DNA of 64,000 bases from Prauserella endophytica (GCF_005146945.1 NZ_SWMS01000024.1:36962-100961), one strand, 5' to 3'; positions 33,247 through 45,695 are shown, numbered from the stretch's first letter. The notes: generated from the sequence alone by a model not told the origin. A program made the numbers and translations.

Positions 33247-34686
33247 CTACTCCCGGTCGAGTTCGTGTTCGGCGCTCGCGATCACGGCGAACTCCTCCTC
33301 GGGAGCGGCCGCGACGAGGCGGTGCCTGCTGTAGAACCAGAAGTACCCGACCGCGGCCACGAAGATGGCGGCGGTGATGGCCGCCGCCATCCTGTCCACC
33401 AGGAACGTCGCGATCACGGCGGCGACGGCGAGCACGAGCGCGATCCCGGTGGTCACGACGCCGCCCGGCGTGCGGTAGGGCCGCTCCAGGTCCGGTTCGC
33501 GCACCCGCAGCACGATGTGGGAGAGGTTCAGCAGCACGTAGGACACCGTCGCGCCGAACACGGCGATGTTGATCAGCAGCGCGCCGTCCTGGGTGGCGGC
33601 GGCCAGCACGAAGCCGATCGTGCCGGGCACGAGCAGCGCGAGGTAGGGCGTCTTGCGCCTGCCGGTGCGCGACAGCCAGCGCGGCAGGTACCCGGCCCGC
33701 GAGAGGGCGAACAGCTGCCGCGAGTAGGCGTAGATGATCGAGAAGAAGCTCGCGACGAGCCCGGCGAGACCGACGTAGTTCACCACCTGGGCCAGCGCGT
33801 TGTTCCCGCCGTACGCGGCGCGCACCGCCTCGGGCAGCGGGTTGTCGGACGTGGCGATGGTGCTCGACCCGGCCGCGCCGGGCGCGATGAGCAGGATGAG
33901 GGCCGCGAACACCACGAGCACGGCCAGGCCCGCGATGATGCCTCGCGGCATGTCCCGCTTCGGGTCGCGCGCCTCCTCGGCCGCGAGCGGGACGCCCTCG
34001 ATCGCGAGGAAGAACCAGATGCCGTACACGAGTGCCGCCATCGCGCCCGCGAAGCCGAACGGCAGGAACTCGCTCGCCCCCGCCGCGGCCTCGTCGGGGA
34101 CGATGTCGAACAGCTTGTCGGCGGAGAACTTCGGGATCATGCCGATGACGAACGCGGCGAGCGCGAGCACCGCCACGGCCGTGATCGCGAACATCAGCCG
34201 CAGCGCCTCGCCCACGCCGTACAGGTGGATGCCGATGAAGATCACGTAGCAGCCGAGGAAGACGGGCCAGCTGCTGGTGAGCCCGAACAGGCCGAGCGTC
34301 TCGATGTAGCCGCCGATGAACACCGCGATGGCGGCGGGCGCGATCGCGTACTCGATGAGGATCGCGACACCGGTGGCGAAGCCGCCGAGCGGGCCGAGCG
34401 CCCTGCGCGCGAAGCCGTAGCCGGCCCCGGCCACCGGCATGGCGGAGGACATCTCGGCGAGGCCAAACACCATGCAGCTGTACATCACGGCCATGAGCAC
34501 GGTCGCGATGAGCAGCCCGCCCCAGCCGCCCTCGTCGAGCCCGAAGTTCCAGCCCGCGAAGTCGCCGGAGATCACGTACGACACGCCGAGGCCCGCGAGC
34601 AGCAGCCAGCCCGCGGCGCCCCGTTTGAGCTGGCGTTCCTTCAGATAGTTCTCGTCAACCTCGCTGTACTCCACGTGCTTGGCCAT
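33247..34686 (-). CDS. APC-superfamily permease, ethanolamine permease-like
   Basis: A 479-residue transporter with about 12 membrane helices. The N-terminal VDENYLKERQLKRGAAGWLLLAGLGVSYVISGDFAGWNFGL and the following SSAMPVAGAGYGFARRALGPLGGFATG are typical of the ethanolamine permease (Eat) branch of the APC superfamily. ATG 34686 follows GAGGAG; upstream in-frame codons have no ribosome site. It is transcribed divergently from the ligase gene, and with it and the following enzymes suggests uptake of ethanolamine or a related amine. Confidence 0.85.
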   Translation of the reverse strand: MAKHVEYSEVDENYLKERQLKRGAAGWLLLAGLGVSYVISGDFAGWNFGLDEGGWGGLLIATVLMAVMYSCMVFGLAEMSSAMPVAGAGYGFARRALGPLGGFATGVAILIEYAIAPAAIAVFIGGYIETLGLFGLTSSWPVFLGCYVIFIGIHLYGVGEALRLMFAITAVAVLALAAFVIGMIPKFSADKLFDIVPDEAAAGASEFLPFGFAGAMAALVYGIWFFLAIEGVPLAAEEARDPKRDMPRGIIAGLAVLVVFAALILLIAPGAAGSSTIATSDNPLPEAVRAAYGGNNALAQVVNYVGLAGLVASFFSIIYAYSRQLFALSRAGYLPRWLSRTGRRKTPYLALLVPGTIGFVLAAATQDGALLINIAVFGATVSYVLLNLSHIVLRVREPDLERPYRTPGGVVTTGIALVLAVAAVIATFLVDRMAAAITAAIFVAAVGYFWFYSRHRLVAAAPEEEFAVIASAEHELDRE

Positions 34687-34759
34687 AACCCGGCTCCTCG
34701 GCAATGGGTACTTCGCCAGTCCTTTGAGTGTGCTGAGGGTGGTGCAGCCCGGTAGAGTT

Positions 34760-34803
34760 GTCAAGGGTTGACGCCCGCCTGGTAGGCGACTAGAAAAGCT
34801 TTT
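34760..34803 (+). promoter_or_regulatory. Divergent promoter/operator between permease and glutamine synthetase-like gene
   Basis: On the plus strand TTGACG (34768-34773) and TAGAAA (34791-34796) are separated by exactly 17 nt, a strong promoter for the ligase operon. On the minus strand TTGACA occupies 34764-34759. The two -35 boxes form the palindrome GTCAAGGGTTGAC (34760-34772), and AAAAGCTTTT (34794-34803) overlaps the plus -10 box. Either palindrome could bind a shared regulator, possibly the FadR-type protein at 44.9 kb. Confidence 0.6.
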
Positions 34804-34858
34804 AATGGATCATAGTTGACCCTTTGAGTTCGCTCCGGCCGTGCGGGAAGGTATTCCG

Positions 34859-36223
34859 ATGGGGAACAGCGACGGCATGCTCACCCTCGACACCCTCCGT
34901 GCGCTCGTCGACGCGGGCAGGGTCGACACCGTGCTCGTGGCGATGACCGACATGCAGGGCCGGTTGCAGGGCAAGCGGTGCGCCGCGCGGTACTTCCTCA
35001 ACGAGGTGGTGGACCACGCCACCGAGGCGTGCAACTACCTGCTCGCCGTGGACGTCGACATGAACACCGTGGACGGCTTCGCGATCTCGTCGTGGGAGCG
35101 CGGCTACGGCGACTGCGTCCTGCGGCCCGACCTCGCGACGCTGAGGCTCGTGCCCTGGCACGAGGGCACCGCGATGGTGCTGTGCGACGTGGAGTGGGTC
35201 GAGGGCGGCGAGGTCACCGTCTCGCCGAGGCAGATCCTGCGCCGCCAGCTGGGCAGGCTCGCCGAACGCGGGCTCACCGCGTACGTCGGCACCGAGCTGG
35301 AGTTCATCGTCTTCGACGACTCCTACGAGAGCGCCTGGCAGAGCGGCTACCGCGACCTGCGGCCGGCCAACCAGTACAACGTGGACTACTCGATGCTCGG
35401 CACCGCGCGCGTGGAGCCGTTGCTGCGGCGGATCCGCAACGCCATGAGCGGAGCGGGACTGTACGTGGAGTCCGCCAAGGGCGAGTGCAACCCGGGCCAG
35501 CACGAGATCGCGTTCCGTTTCGCCGAGGCACTGTCCACGTGCGACAACCACAGCATCTACAAGACCGGCTCCAAGGAGATCGCCGCGCAGGAGGGCAAGA
35601 GCCTGACGTTCATGGCGAAGTACAACGAGCGCGAGGGCAACTCCTGCCACATCCACATCAGCCTGCGCTCGGCCGACGGCGAGCCGGTGCTGGCCGGGGA
35701 CGGGCCGGGCGGCTTCTCCCCGCTGATGGAGCACTTCCTCGCCGGGCAGCTCGCGTGCCTGCGGGAGCTGACGTACTTCTTCGCGCCGAACATCAACTCC
35801 TACAAGCGGTACGTGCCCGGCAGCTTCGCGCCCACCGCCGTCGCGTGGGGCGCCGACAACCGCACGTGCGCGCTGCGCGTGGTTGGCCACGGCGACTCGC
35901 TCCGGGTGGAGAACCGGGTGCCCGGCGGGGACGTCAACCCCTACCTCGCCGTGGCCGCGCTCGTCGCGGCGGGGCTGCACGGCATGGAGAACGAGCTGCC
36001 GCTGGAGCCGGAGTTCCACGGCAACGCCTACGCGAGCGACAAGCCGACCGTGCCGACGACCCTGCGCGACGCCGCGGAGCTGCTCGGCGACAGCAAGGTC
36101 GCCCGCGCGGCGTTCGGCGACGACGTGGTGGAGCACTACCTCAACGCAGCCCGCATCGAGCAGGCCGCCTACGACGCGGCGGTGACCGACTGGGAGCGCC
36201 TCCGTGGCTTCGAGCGGCTCTGA
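34859..36223 (+). CDS. Glutamine synthetase-like gamma-glutamyl-amine ligase (GlnA3/GlnA4/PuuA type)
   Basis: A 454-residue glutamine synthetase-family enzyme with YVGTELEFIVFDDSYESAW, the ATP/glutamate sites GECNPGQHEIAFR and NSCHIHISLRS, and the conserved YVPGSFAPTAVAWGADNRTCALRV. Companion genes for a hydrolase and dehydrogenases show it is not a nitrogen-assimilating GlnA; such enzymes join glutamate to an amine (polyamine or ethanolamine). The ethanolamine-type permease favours ethanolamine as in streptomycete GlnA4. The ATG at 34859 has GGAAGG upstream; GTG 34841 is an alternative. Confidence 0.88.
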   Translation: MGNSDGMLTLDTLRALVDAGRVDTVLVAMTDMQGRLQGKRCAARYFLNEVVDHATEACNYLLAVDVDMNTVDGFAISSWERGYGDCVLRPDLATLRLVPWHEGTAMVLCDVEWVEGGEVTVSPRQILRRQLGRLAERGLTAYVGTELEFIVFDDSYESAWQSGYRDLRPANQYNVDYSMLGTARVEPLLRRIRNAMSGAGLYVESAKGECNPGQHEIAFRFAEALSTCDNHSIYKTGSKEIAAQEGKSLTFMAKYNEREGNSCHIHISLRSADGEPVLAGDGPGGFSPLMEHFLAGQLACLRELTYFFAPNINSYKRYVPGSFAPTAVAWGADNRTCALRVVGHGDSLRVENRVPGGDVNPYLAVAALVAAGLHGMENELPLEPEFHGNAYASDKPTVPTTLRDAAELLGDSKVARAAFGDDVVEHYLNAARIEQAAYDAAVTDWERLRGFERL

Positions 36224-36914
36224 CCCCGTCATCGGCATCTCCACCTACTCCGAGCGCGCGGCGTGGGGTGTGTGGGACACCGAGGCGGCGCTGCTGCCCC
36301 GGACCTATGTGGACTGTGTGGTCAAGGCCGGTGGGGTGCCCGTTCTGCTGCCACCCGTCGGTGAGGGCCACCAACGCGCGGTGGCCGCTGTGGACGGGCT
36401 CGTGCTCGCCGGGGGCGCCGACGTGGATCCCGGCAACTACGGCGCCACGGCCCATCCGGCCACGGTCTCGCGGCCCGAGCGCGACGCCGCCGAACTGGCG
36501 ATGCTGCGGGCGGCGCTGGCCCGTGGCATTCCCGTGCTCGCCGTGTGCAGGGGCATGCAGGTGCTCAACGTCGCGCTGGGCGGCACGCTCACCCAGCACC
36601 TGCCCGAGCGCACCGGCACGAGTGATCACCAGCCCGCGCCGGGGGTCTACGGCGGCACGGTCGTGAGCCTGGAGCCCGGCAGCAGGATCGCCGGGATCCT
36701 CGGCGAGGAGACCAAGTGCCACTGCTACCACCACCAGGCCGTCGACGCCCTTGCGCCTGGCCTGCGGGCCGTCGGTTGGGCGGGCGACGGCACGGTGGAG
36801 GCCGTCGAGCTGCCGGGAGAGTCCTTCGTGATCGGCGTGCAGTGGCACCCGGAACAAGATGTCAACGAGCTGAGGCTGTTCGCGGCGCTGGTGAGGGAGG
36901 CGGCGAAGGAATGA
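36204..36914 (+). CDS. Gamma-glutamyl amide hydrolase (PuuD-like class I glutamine amidotransferase)
   Basis: A 236-residue peptidase C26 enzyme with nucleophile C115 (AVCRGMQ) and the His/Glu pair H215/E217 (VQWHPE). PuuD hydrolyses gamma-glutamyl-GABA; here the logical substrate is the gamma-glutamyl product of the ligase and dehydrogenases. It releases glutamate, which can be reused. GTG 36204 lies 20 nt inside the ligase gene, and its stop overlaps the aldehyde dehydrogenase start (ATGA). Confidence 0.88.
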   Translation: MASSGSDPVIGISTYSERAAWGVWDTEAALLPRTYVDCVVKAGGVPVLLPPVGEGHQRAVAAVDGLVLAGGADVDPGNYGATAHPATVSRPERDAAELAMLRAALARGIPVLAVCRGMQVLNVALGGTLTQHLPERTGTSDHQPAPGVYGGTVVSLEPGSRIAGILGEETKCHCYHHQAVDALAPGLRAVGWAGDGTVEAVELPGESFVIGVQWHPEQDVNELRLFAALVREAAKE

Positions 36915-38281
36915 CGCAGACGTTCGAGGTGCGCAACCCCGCCACGGAGCAGGTGCTCCGTGCGGTGGAGCTGACCTCGGCCGAGCAGGCCGACGCGGCC
37001 ATCGAGCGCGCGCACGCCGCCATGCCCGCCTGGCGGGCCGTGGCGCCCGGCGACCGGGCGAGGCTGCTGCGCCGCTTCGCCGACGCCGTGGACGCCGACA
37101 TCGAGCACCTGGCCCGGCTCGAGGTCGCCAACTCCGGGCACACCATCGGCAACGCGCGCTGGGAGGCGGGCAACGTCCGCGACGTGCTGCACTACTACGC
37201 CGCCGCGCCCGAACGCCTGACCGGCAAGCAGATCCCCGTGCCGGGCGGCGTGAACGTCACCTTCGCCGAGCCGCTCGGCGTGGTCGGCGTGATCGTGCCG
37301 TGGAACTTCCCGATGCCGATCGCGGGCTGGGGCTTCGCGCCCGCGCTCGCGGCGGGCAACACCGTGGTGCTCAAGCCCGCAGAGCTCACCCCGCTCACGG
37401 CGCTGCGGCTGGCGGAGCTGGCCCGTGAGGCGGGAATCCCCGAGGACGTCTTCCAGGTGCTGCCCGGCAAGGGCGGCGTGGTGGGGCAGCGGTTCGTCGA
37501 GCACCCGCACGTGCGCAAGGTCGTCTTCACCGGCTCCACCGAGGTCGGCAGGCGGATCATGGCGGGCTGCGCGGCGCAGGTGAAGCGCGTGACGCTGGAG
37601 CTGGGCGGCAAGAACGCCAACATCGTCTTCGCCGACGCCGACCTGGAGCGGGCGGCGGCCACCGCGCCGTACGGCGTGTTCGACAACGCGGGCCAGGACT
37701 GCTGCGCACGCTCGCGCATCCTCGTGCAGGCGTCGGTCTACGACCGGTTCCTGGAGCTGCTCGAACCCGCCGTCAAGGGCGTCGTGGTGGGCGATCCCTC
37801 GGCGGAGACGACGGAGATGGGGCCGCTGATCTCGGCGGCGCACCGCGAGCGGGTCCGCTCGTACCTGCCCGACGAGGCGCAGGTCGCGTTCCGCGGCAGC
37901 GCGCCCGATGGCGCCGGGTACTGGTTCCCGCCCACGGTCGTCACGCCGAGGTCGGCGACCGACCCGCTGGTGACCGACGAGATCTTCGGCCCGGTCGTCG
38001 CCGTGGTGCCGTTCGCCGACGAGGCCGAGGCCGTCGCGATGGCCAACGACACCGCGTACGGGCTCTCCGGCTCGATCTGGACCCGCGACGTGGGGCGTGC
38101 GCTGCGTGTCTCCCGCGGAGTCGAGGCCGGCAACCTCTCGGTCAACTCGCACTCGTCGGTGCGGTACTGGACGCCGTTCGGCGGGTTCAAGCAGTCCGGC
38201 CTCGGCCGGGAGCTGGGTCCGGACGCCGTCGAGGCGTTCACCGAGGTGAAGAACGTTTTCATCAGCACGGAGGAGCGGTAG
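36911..38281 (+). CDS. NAD(P)-dependent aldehyde dehydrogenase
   Basis: A 456-residue aldehyde dehydrogenase with catalytic cysteine C264 (GQDCCARSR), general base E230 (TLELGGKN) and the oxyanion Asn of PWNFP. In PuuC-like position it would oxidise a gamma-glutamylated amino-aldehyde to the acid. If the substrate is gamma-glutamyl-aminoacetaldehyde, the product is gamma-glutamylglycine. That is inferred from gene context. It overlaps the amidotransferase by 4 nt and abuts the SDR start. Confidence 0.88.
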   Translation: MTQTFEVRNPATEQVLRAVELTSAEQADAAIERAHAAMPAWRAVAPGDRARLLRRFADAVDADIEHLARLEVANSGHTIGNARWEAGNVRDVLHYYAAAPERLTGKQIPVPGGVNVTFAEPLGVVGVIVPWNFPMPIAGWGFAPALAAGNTVVLKPAELTPLTALRLAELAREAGIPEDVFQVLPGKGGVVGQRFVEHPHVRKVVFTGSTEVGRRIMAGCAAQVKRVTLELGGKNANIVFADADLERAAATAPYGVFDNAGQDCCARSRILVQASVYDRFLELLEPAVKGVVVGDPSAETTEMGPLISAAHRERVRSYLPDEAQVAFRGSAPDGAGYWFPPTVVTPRSATDPLVTDEIFGPVVAVVPFADEAEAVAMANDTAYGLSGSIWTRDVGRALRVSRGVEAGNLSVNSHSSVRYWTPFGGFKQSGLGRELGPDAVEAFTEVKNVFISTEER

Positions 38282-39049
38282 ATGTCTCAGCGGCTGGAGG
38301 GCAGGGTCGCCGTGGTCACCGGTGGTGGCAGCGGGATCGGGCTCGCGTCGGCGAAGCGAATGGCCAGCGAGGGCGCGCGGATCGTCGTCGGCGACGTGGA
38401 CGTGGCAGGAGGCAAGGCGGCCGCCGAGGAGGTCGGCGGCGAGTTCGTGCAGGCCGACGTCACGGTGGAGAGCGAGGTCGAGGCGCTGTTCCAGGCCGCC
38501 GCCGACCGCTTCGGCTCGGTGGACATCGCCTTCAACAACGCCGGCATCTCGCCTCCCGAGGACGACTCGATCCTCACCACGGGGCTGGAGGCGTGGCGCA
38601 AGGTCCAGGAGGTGAACCTGACCTCGGTGTACCTGTGCTGCAAGTACGCGATCCCGCACATGCAACGGGCGGGGAAGGGCTCGATCATCAACACCGCGTC
38701 GTTCGTGGCGGTGATGGGCGCGGCGACCTCCCAGATCTCCTACACCGCGTCCAAGGGCGGGGTGCTGTCGATGAGCCGCGAGCTGGGCGTGCAGTTCGCG
38801 CGCGAGGGCATCCGGGTGAACGCGCTGTGCCCGGGACCGGTCAACACGCCCCTGCTGACGGAGCTGTTCGCGAAGGATCCGGAGCGGGCCGCCCGGCGGC
38901 TCGTGCACGTGCCGATGGGCCGGTTCGCGGAGCCGGAGGAGATCGCCGCCGCGGTGGCGTTCCTCGCCAGCGACGACGCGTCCTTCATCACTGCGTCGCA
39001 GTTCCTGGTGGACGGTGGGATCTCGGGCGCGTACGTTACTCCCCTATAA
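38282..39049 (+). CDS. Short-chain dehydrogenase/reductase
   Basis: A 255-residue classical SDR with cofactor motif TGGGSGIG (13-20), NNAG (about 85-88), Ser140 and the catalytic pair Y154-x3-K158. The Asp after the second strand (VVGDVD) suggests NAD(H) rather than NADP(H). Because the ethanolamine carbon must first become an aldehyde, this enzyme is a good candidate for oxidising the gamma-glutamylethanolamide hydroxyl; this is inference. The stop codon overlaps a TATAAG that may be the -10 box of the gcv transcript. Confidence 0.85.
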   Translation: MSQRLEGRVAVVTGGGSGIGLASAKRMASEGARIVVGDVDVAGGKAAAEEVGGEFVQADVTVESEVEALFQAAADRFGSVDIAFNNAGISPPEDDSILTTGLEAWRKVQEVNLTSVYLCCKYAIPHMQRAGKGSIINTASFVAVMGAATSQISYTASKGGVLSMSRELGVQFAREGIRVNALCPGPVNTPLLTELFAKDPERAARRLVHVPMGRFAEPEEIAAAVAFLASDDASFITASQFLVDGGISGAYVTPL

Positions 39050-39070
39050 GTCCATATCGAGGCTGTTCGA

Positions 39071-39252
39071 GCCAGGGCGGGAGAGCCCCCGTGCGACGGG
39101 GCACCGAAGGAGCAAACTCCCCACAATCTCTCAGGTACCGCTACCGCCCATGGTTAGGCCACTCTGGAAAGCAGGCTCTCGTAAGCCTCACCCAAGGTGA
39201 AAGCCGTGTTCACGCGCGGTGAAACTCTCAGGTGCCATGACAGAGGGGGAGT
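39071..39252 (+). promoter_or_regulatory. Tandem glycine riboswitch upstream of gcvP
   Basis: Two successive aptamers are visible. The first (about 39071-39155) contains CGGGAGAGCCC, GCACCGAAGGAGCAAACTCC and TCTCTCAGGTACCG. The second (about 39162-39252) contains CTCTGGAAAGCAGGCTC, GGTGAAAGCCG and GAAACTCTCAGGTGCCATGACAGAGG. These are the hallmark conserved strings of the gcvT RNA motif, which binds glycine cooperatively and usually turns the genes on. It ends about 50 nt before gcvP. TATAAG at 39045-39050 is a possible -10 box. Confidence 0.92.
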
Positions 39253-39302
39253 TCCCCAGCACGGGCGGGTATCCCAACCGTGCGCGAGACAAGGAGCTCC
39301 TC

Positions 39303-42131
<2,829 letters not shown>

Positions 42132-42134
42132 TAC

Positions 42135-43214
42135 ATGAAGACCGCACTGCACGAGGTCCACACCGGACTCGGCGCCTCCTTCACCGACTTCGCGGGCTGG
42201 TCGATGCCCGTCCGCTACTCCAGCGAGCTGGCCGAGCACCGCGCCGTGCGGGAGGCGGCCGGGCTGTTCGACCTCTCCCACATGGGTGAGATCGAGGTGA
42301 CCGGCCCGGAGGCGGCCGACGCGCTCGACTACGCGTTCGTCGGCAAGCTCTCCGCCGTGAAGCCGGGCCGCGCCCGCTACACGATGATGTGCAACGCCGA
42401 GGGCGGGGTGCTCGACGACCTGGTTGTCTACCGGCTCGCCGACGAGCGCTATCTCGTGGTCGCCAACGCGGGCAACGCCGCGGTCGTCTCGGCCGAGCTG
42501 ACCGCCAGGGCGCGCGACTTCGACGCCGAGGTGACCGACCGCTCCGCGGAGACGTCGCTGATCGCCGTGCAGGGGCCCGCCGCCGCCGAGATCGTCGGCA
42601 AGCTCACCGACGCGGACCTCTCCTCGCTCAAGTACTACGCCAGCACGCCCGCCGTCGTCGGCGGGCAGGACGCGCTGCTCGCCCGCACCGGCTACACCGG
42701 CGAGGACGGCTTCGAGCTGTACGTGCCGGGCGAGCGCGCCGCCGCCGTGTGGCGGGTGCTCACCGAGGCGGGGGAGCCTCACGGGCTGCTGCCCGCGGGC
42801 CTCGCGTGCCGGGACACGCTGCGGCTGGAAGCCGGAATGCCGTTGTACGGCAACGAGTTGAGCGCGGAGCTGACCCCGTTCCACGCCGGTCTCGGCCGCG
42901 TGGTGAAGTTCGAGAAGCCCGGCGACTTCGTCGGCAGGGCCGCACTCGACACGCGCCGCGACCCGGACCGCGTGCTCGTCGGCCTCAAGGGCAGCGGCCG
43001 TCGCGCGCCCCGGCACGGCTACCGCCTGCTCGCCGGCGGCGAGGACGTCGGCGAGATCACCAGCGGTGCGCTGTCGCCGACGCTGGGCTACCCCATCGCG
43101 ATGGCCTACGTGCGGCCGGCACACGCCGAGCCGGGCACGGCCCTGTCCGCGGACGTGCGCGGGCGAGAAGAGCCCGTCGAGGTCGTCTCGCTGCCGTTCT
43201 ACCGGCGCTCCTGA
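42135..43214 (+). CDS. gcvT: Aminomethyltransferase, T protein
   Basis: A 359-residue folate enzyme that releases ammonia and transfers the C1 unit to tetrahydrofolate. Typical blocks are FTDFAGWSMPVRYSSELAEHRAVREAAGLFDLSHMGEI, RTGYTGEDGFELYVP and a C-terminal GEITSGALSPTLGYPIAMAYV. The family's usual Asp near the folate site falls in the N-terminal half. It is co-transcribed with gcvP and gcvH; the gap to gcvH is 27 nt. Confidence 0.96.
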   Translation: MKTALHEVHTGLGASFTDFAGWSMPVRYSSELAEHRAVREAAGLFDLSHMGEIEVTGPEAADALDYAFVGKLSAVKPGRARYTMMCNAEGGVLDDLVVYRLADERYLVVANAGNAAVVSAELTARARDFDAEVTDRSAETSLIAVQGPAAAEIVGKLTDADLSSLKYYASTPAVVGGQDALLARTGYTGEDGFELYVPGERAAAVWRVLTEAGEPHGLLPAGLACRDTLRLEAGMPLYGNELSAELTPFHAGLGRVVKFEKPGDFVGRAALDTRRDPDRVLVGLKGSGRRAPRHGYRLLAGGEDVGEITSGALSPTLGYPIAMAYVRPAHAEPGTALSADVRGREEPVEVVSLPFYRRS

Positions 43215-43241
43215 GTCCTTCACCTTCTTCGAAAGGCCGTC

Positions 43242-43616
43242 ATGCGCATTCCCGAGAACCTGAGCTACACCAAGGAACACGAGTGGGTCCGTCTCGACGG
43301 CGACGTCGCGACCGTGGGCGTCACCGCGTTCGCCGCCGAGTCGCTCGGCGACGTCGTCTTCGTGCAGCTGCCCGAGGCGGGCGACACCGTGACCGCGGGT
43401 GAGTCCTGCGGCGAGATCGAGTCGACGAAGTCGGTCAGCGAGCTGTTCTCGCCGGTCAGCGGCGAGGTCACCGAGGTCAACCAATCCGTCGTCGACGGTC
43501 CTGAGGTCGTGAACGCCGACCCGTACGATCAGGGCTGGCTGTTCCGCGTGCGGACTGCGGACCTGCCCGAACTGCTGGACGCCGCCGCCTACGCCGCACT
43601 GACCCAGGAGGACTGA
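43242..43616 (+). CDS. gcvH: Glycine cleavage system H protein
   Basis: A 124-residue lipoyl carrier. Lipoylation lysine K63 lies in [20 protein letters not shown], and the N-terminal [23 protein letters not shown] is canonical. It shuttles aminomethyl between GcvP, GcvT and GcvL; the lipoamide dehydrogenase (gcvL/lpd) is not encoded here and must come from elsewhere. A good ribosome site (GAAAGG) precedes the ATG. Confidence 0.96.
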   Translation: MRIPENLSYTKEHEWVRLDGDVATVGVTAFAAESLGDVVFVQLPEAGDTVTAGESCGEIESTKSVSELFSPVSGEVTEVNQSVVDGPEVVNADPYDQGWLFRVRTADLPELLDAAAYAALTQED

Positions 43617-43622
43617 GGAAGA

Positions 43623-44894
43623 ATGAGCTCGTTCGACGCTGACCTGTCCACTGTAGACCCGGAGGTGGCCGAGGCGGTCGCCGCCGAGCTGCACCGCCAG
43701 CAGTCGACGCTGGAGATGATCGCCTCGGAGAACTTCGCGCCCGCCGGCGTGCTGGAGGCGCAGGGCTCCGTCCTCACCAACAAGTACGCCGAGGGCTACC
43801 CCGGCAGGCGCTACTACGGCGGGTGTGAGCACGTCGACGTCGTGGAGACGCTGGCGATCGAGCGGGCCAAGGAGCTGTTCGGCGCCGAGCACGCCAACGT
43901 CCAGCCGCACTCCGGTGCGCAGGCCAACGCCGCCGCGATGGTCGCCCTGCTACAGCCCGGCGACACGATCCTCGGGCTGGATCTCGCGCACGGCGGGCAC
44001 CTGACCCACGGCATGAAGCTCAACTTCTCCGGCAAGCTCTACAACGTGGTCGCCTACCATGTCGACAAGGAGACCGGCCTCGTCGACATGGCCGAGGTCG
44101 AGCGCCTCGCCGCCGAGCACAAGCCGAAGCTGATCATCGCGGGCTGGTCGGCGTACCCGAGGCAGCTCGACTTCGCCGAGTTCCGGCGCATCGCCGACTC
44201 CGTGGAGGCCAAGCTGATGGTGGACATGGCCCACTTCGCGGGCCTGGTCGCCGCCGGGCTGCACCCGAGCCCGGTGCCGCACGCCGACGTGGTGACCACC
44301 ACGACGCACAAGACGCTCGGCGGCCCGCGCGGCGGCATCGTACTCAGCCGTGCCGAGTACGCCAAGAAGATCAACTCGGCGGTGTTCCCGGGGCAGCAGG
44401 GCGGCCCGCTCGAGCACGTGATCGCGGGCAAGGCCGTGGCGCTGAAGATCGCCGCGAGCGAGGAGTTCCGCGAGCGGCAGCAGCGGGTGCTGGAGGGCGC
44501 GAACATTCTGGCCGAGCGACTGTCCCAGCAGGACTGTTCCGATGCGGGGGTTCGCGTGCTGACCGGCGGAACCGACGTGCACCTGGTGCTCGTCGACCTC
44601 GTCGGGTCCACATTGGATGGCAAGCAGGCCGAGGACCGGTTGCACTCCATCGGGATCACGGTGAACCGCAACGCGGTGCCGTTCGACCCGCGCCCGCCGA
44701 TGGTCACCTCCGGTCTGCGGATCGGCACCCCGGCGCTCGCCACGCGCGGCTTCGGCGCCGACGATTTCACCGAGGTCGCCGACGTGATCGCGCTGGCGCT
44801 GCGCCCCGACTTCGACGAGTCGACCCAGCGGGACCTTGGGGCACGCGTGGAGGTGCTGGCGAAGAAGCACCCGCTTTACGCGAACAAGGGCTGA
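43623..44894 (+). CDS. glyA: Serine hydroxymethyltransferase
   Basis: A 423-residue pyridoxal phosphate enzyme with cofactor lysine K230 ([15 protein letters not shown]) and the N-terminal [40 protein letters not shown]. It joins methylene-tetrahydrofolate made by the Gcv system to a second glycine, giving serine. It lies 6 nt after gcvH, so it shares the glycine riboswitch. Primary-metabolism glyA copies are also common elsewhere in genomes, so this may be a pathway-specific second copy. Confidence 0.95.
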   Translation: MSSFDADLSTVDPEVAEAVAAELHRQQSTLEMIASENFAPAGVLEAQGSVLTNKYAEGYPGRRYYGGCEHVDVVETLAIERAKELFGAEHANVQPHSGAQANAAAMVALLQPGDTILGLDLAHGGHLTHGMKLNFSGKLYNVVAYHVDKETGLVDMAEVERLAAEHKPKLIIAGWSAYPRQLDFAEFRRIADSVEAKLMVDMAHFAGLVAAGLHPSPVPHADVVTTTTHKTLGGPRGGIVLSRAEYAKKINSAVFPGQQGGPLEHVIAGKAVALKIAASEEFRERQQRVLEGANILAERLSQQDCSDAGVRVLTGGTDVHLVLVDLVGSTLDGKQAEDRLHSIGITVNRNAVPFDPRPPMVTSGLRIGTPALATRGFGADDFTEVADVIALALRPDFDESTQRDLGARVEVLAKKHPLYANKG

Positions 44895-44939
44895 GTCCGC
44901 CTTACACTCGCGGGAGGAAGGACACCGCGAGGAGGCACC

Positions 44940-45689
44940 GTGAGCGCTCAGCCCGGCAGGGACGTCGCGCACGGTGCCGAGGGCGGGATCAGCGCGGGGG
45001 AGGCGCTGTTCCGCCCCGTGCGGGCGGGCAACGCCTTCGAGGAGACCGTGGAGCGGCTGTTGCAGGCCGTGCGGCTCGGGGTCGTGGGCGCGGGCGAGCG
45101 CCTGCCCGCCGAGCGCGAGCTGGCCGAGCGGCTCGGGATCAGCAGGGTGACCCTGCGAGAGGCGATCCGCGCGCTCGCCGACGCCGGGTACGTGGAGTCG
45201 CGGCGCGGTCGCTACGGCGGCACGTTCGTCAACGAGGTCCTGCCCGTGCCCCCGTCGCCCGCTCGCATGCGGGACCCGGGCGTGCTCGAGGACACCCTCG
45301 CCTTGCGGCACGTGCTGGAAACCGGGGCGGCGGAGCTGGCCGCGGCGCGGTCACTCTCGCCCGCAGACCGGCGGCACCTCACGGGCACGCTCGCCGAGGC
45401 GTGCACCACCAGCGTCGACGACTACCGGCGCCGCGATTCCCGACTGCACCTGGCGATCGCGGAGGTCACCGGCTCGGCGTCGCTGACCTCCGCGGTCGCC
45501 GACGTCCGCATGCGCGTGAACCAGCTGCTCGACGAGATCCCGCTCCTCGAACCGAACCTCGAGCACTCCAACGCGCAACACGAGGCGATCGTGGACGCGA
45601 TCCTGGCCGGTGACCCGGCCGCCGCGCGCGGCGCGATGGCCGAGCACGTGGAGGGCACCGCGTCGCTGCTGCGCGGCTTCCTGGAGTGA
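44940..45689 (+). CDS. FadR/GntR-family transcriptional regulator
   Basis: A 249-residue GntR regulator with an N-terminal winged helix (VGAGERLPAERELAERLGISRVTLREAIRALADAGYVESRRGRYGGTFV, about 52-100) and a C-terminal FCD all-helical domain (LEDTLALRHVLETGAAELAAARS, then NAQHEAIVDAILAGDPAAARGAMAEHV). FCD domains often bind metal and small acids. It closes the glycine operon, with its GTG behind GAGGAGG, and could regulate the permease/ligase divergent promoter. The ligand is unknown. Confidence 0.88.
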   Translation: MSAQPGRDVAHGAEGGISAGEALFRPVRAGNAFEETVERLLQAVRLGVVGAGERLPAERELAERLGISRVTLREAIRALADAGYVESRRGRYGGTFVNEVLPVPPSPARMRDPGVLEDTLALRHVLETGAAELAAARSLSPADRRHLTGTLAEACTTSVDDYRRRDSRLHLAIAEVTGSASLTSAVADVRMRVNQLLDEIPLLEPNLEHSNAQHEAIVDAILAGDPAAARGAMAEHVEGTASLLRGFLE

Positions 45690-45695
45690 CCCCGG

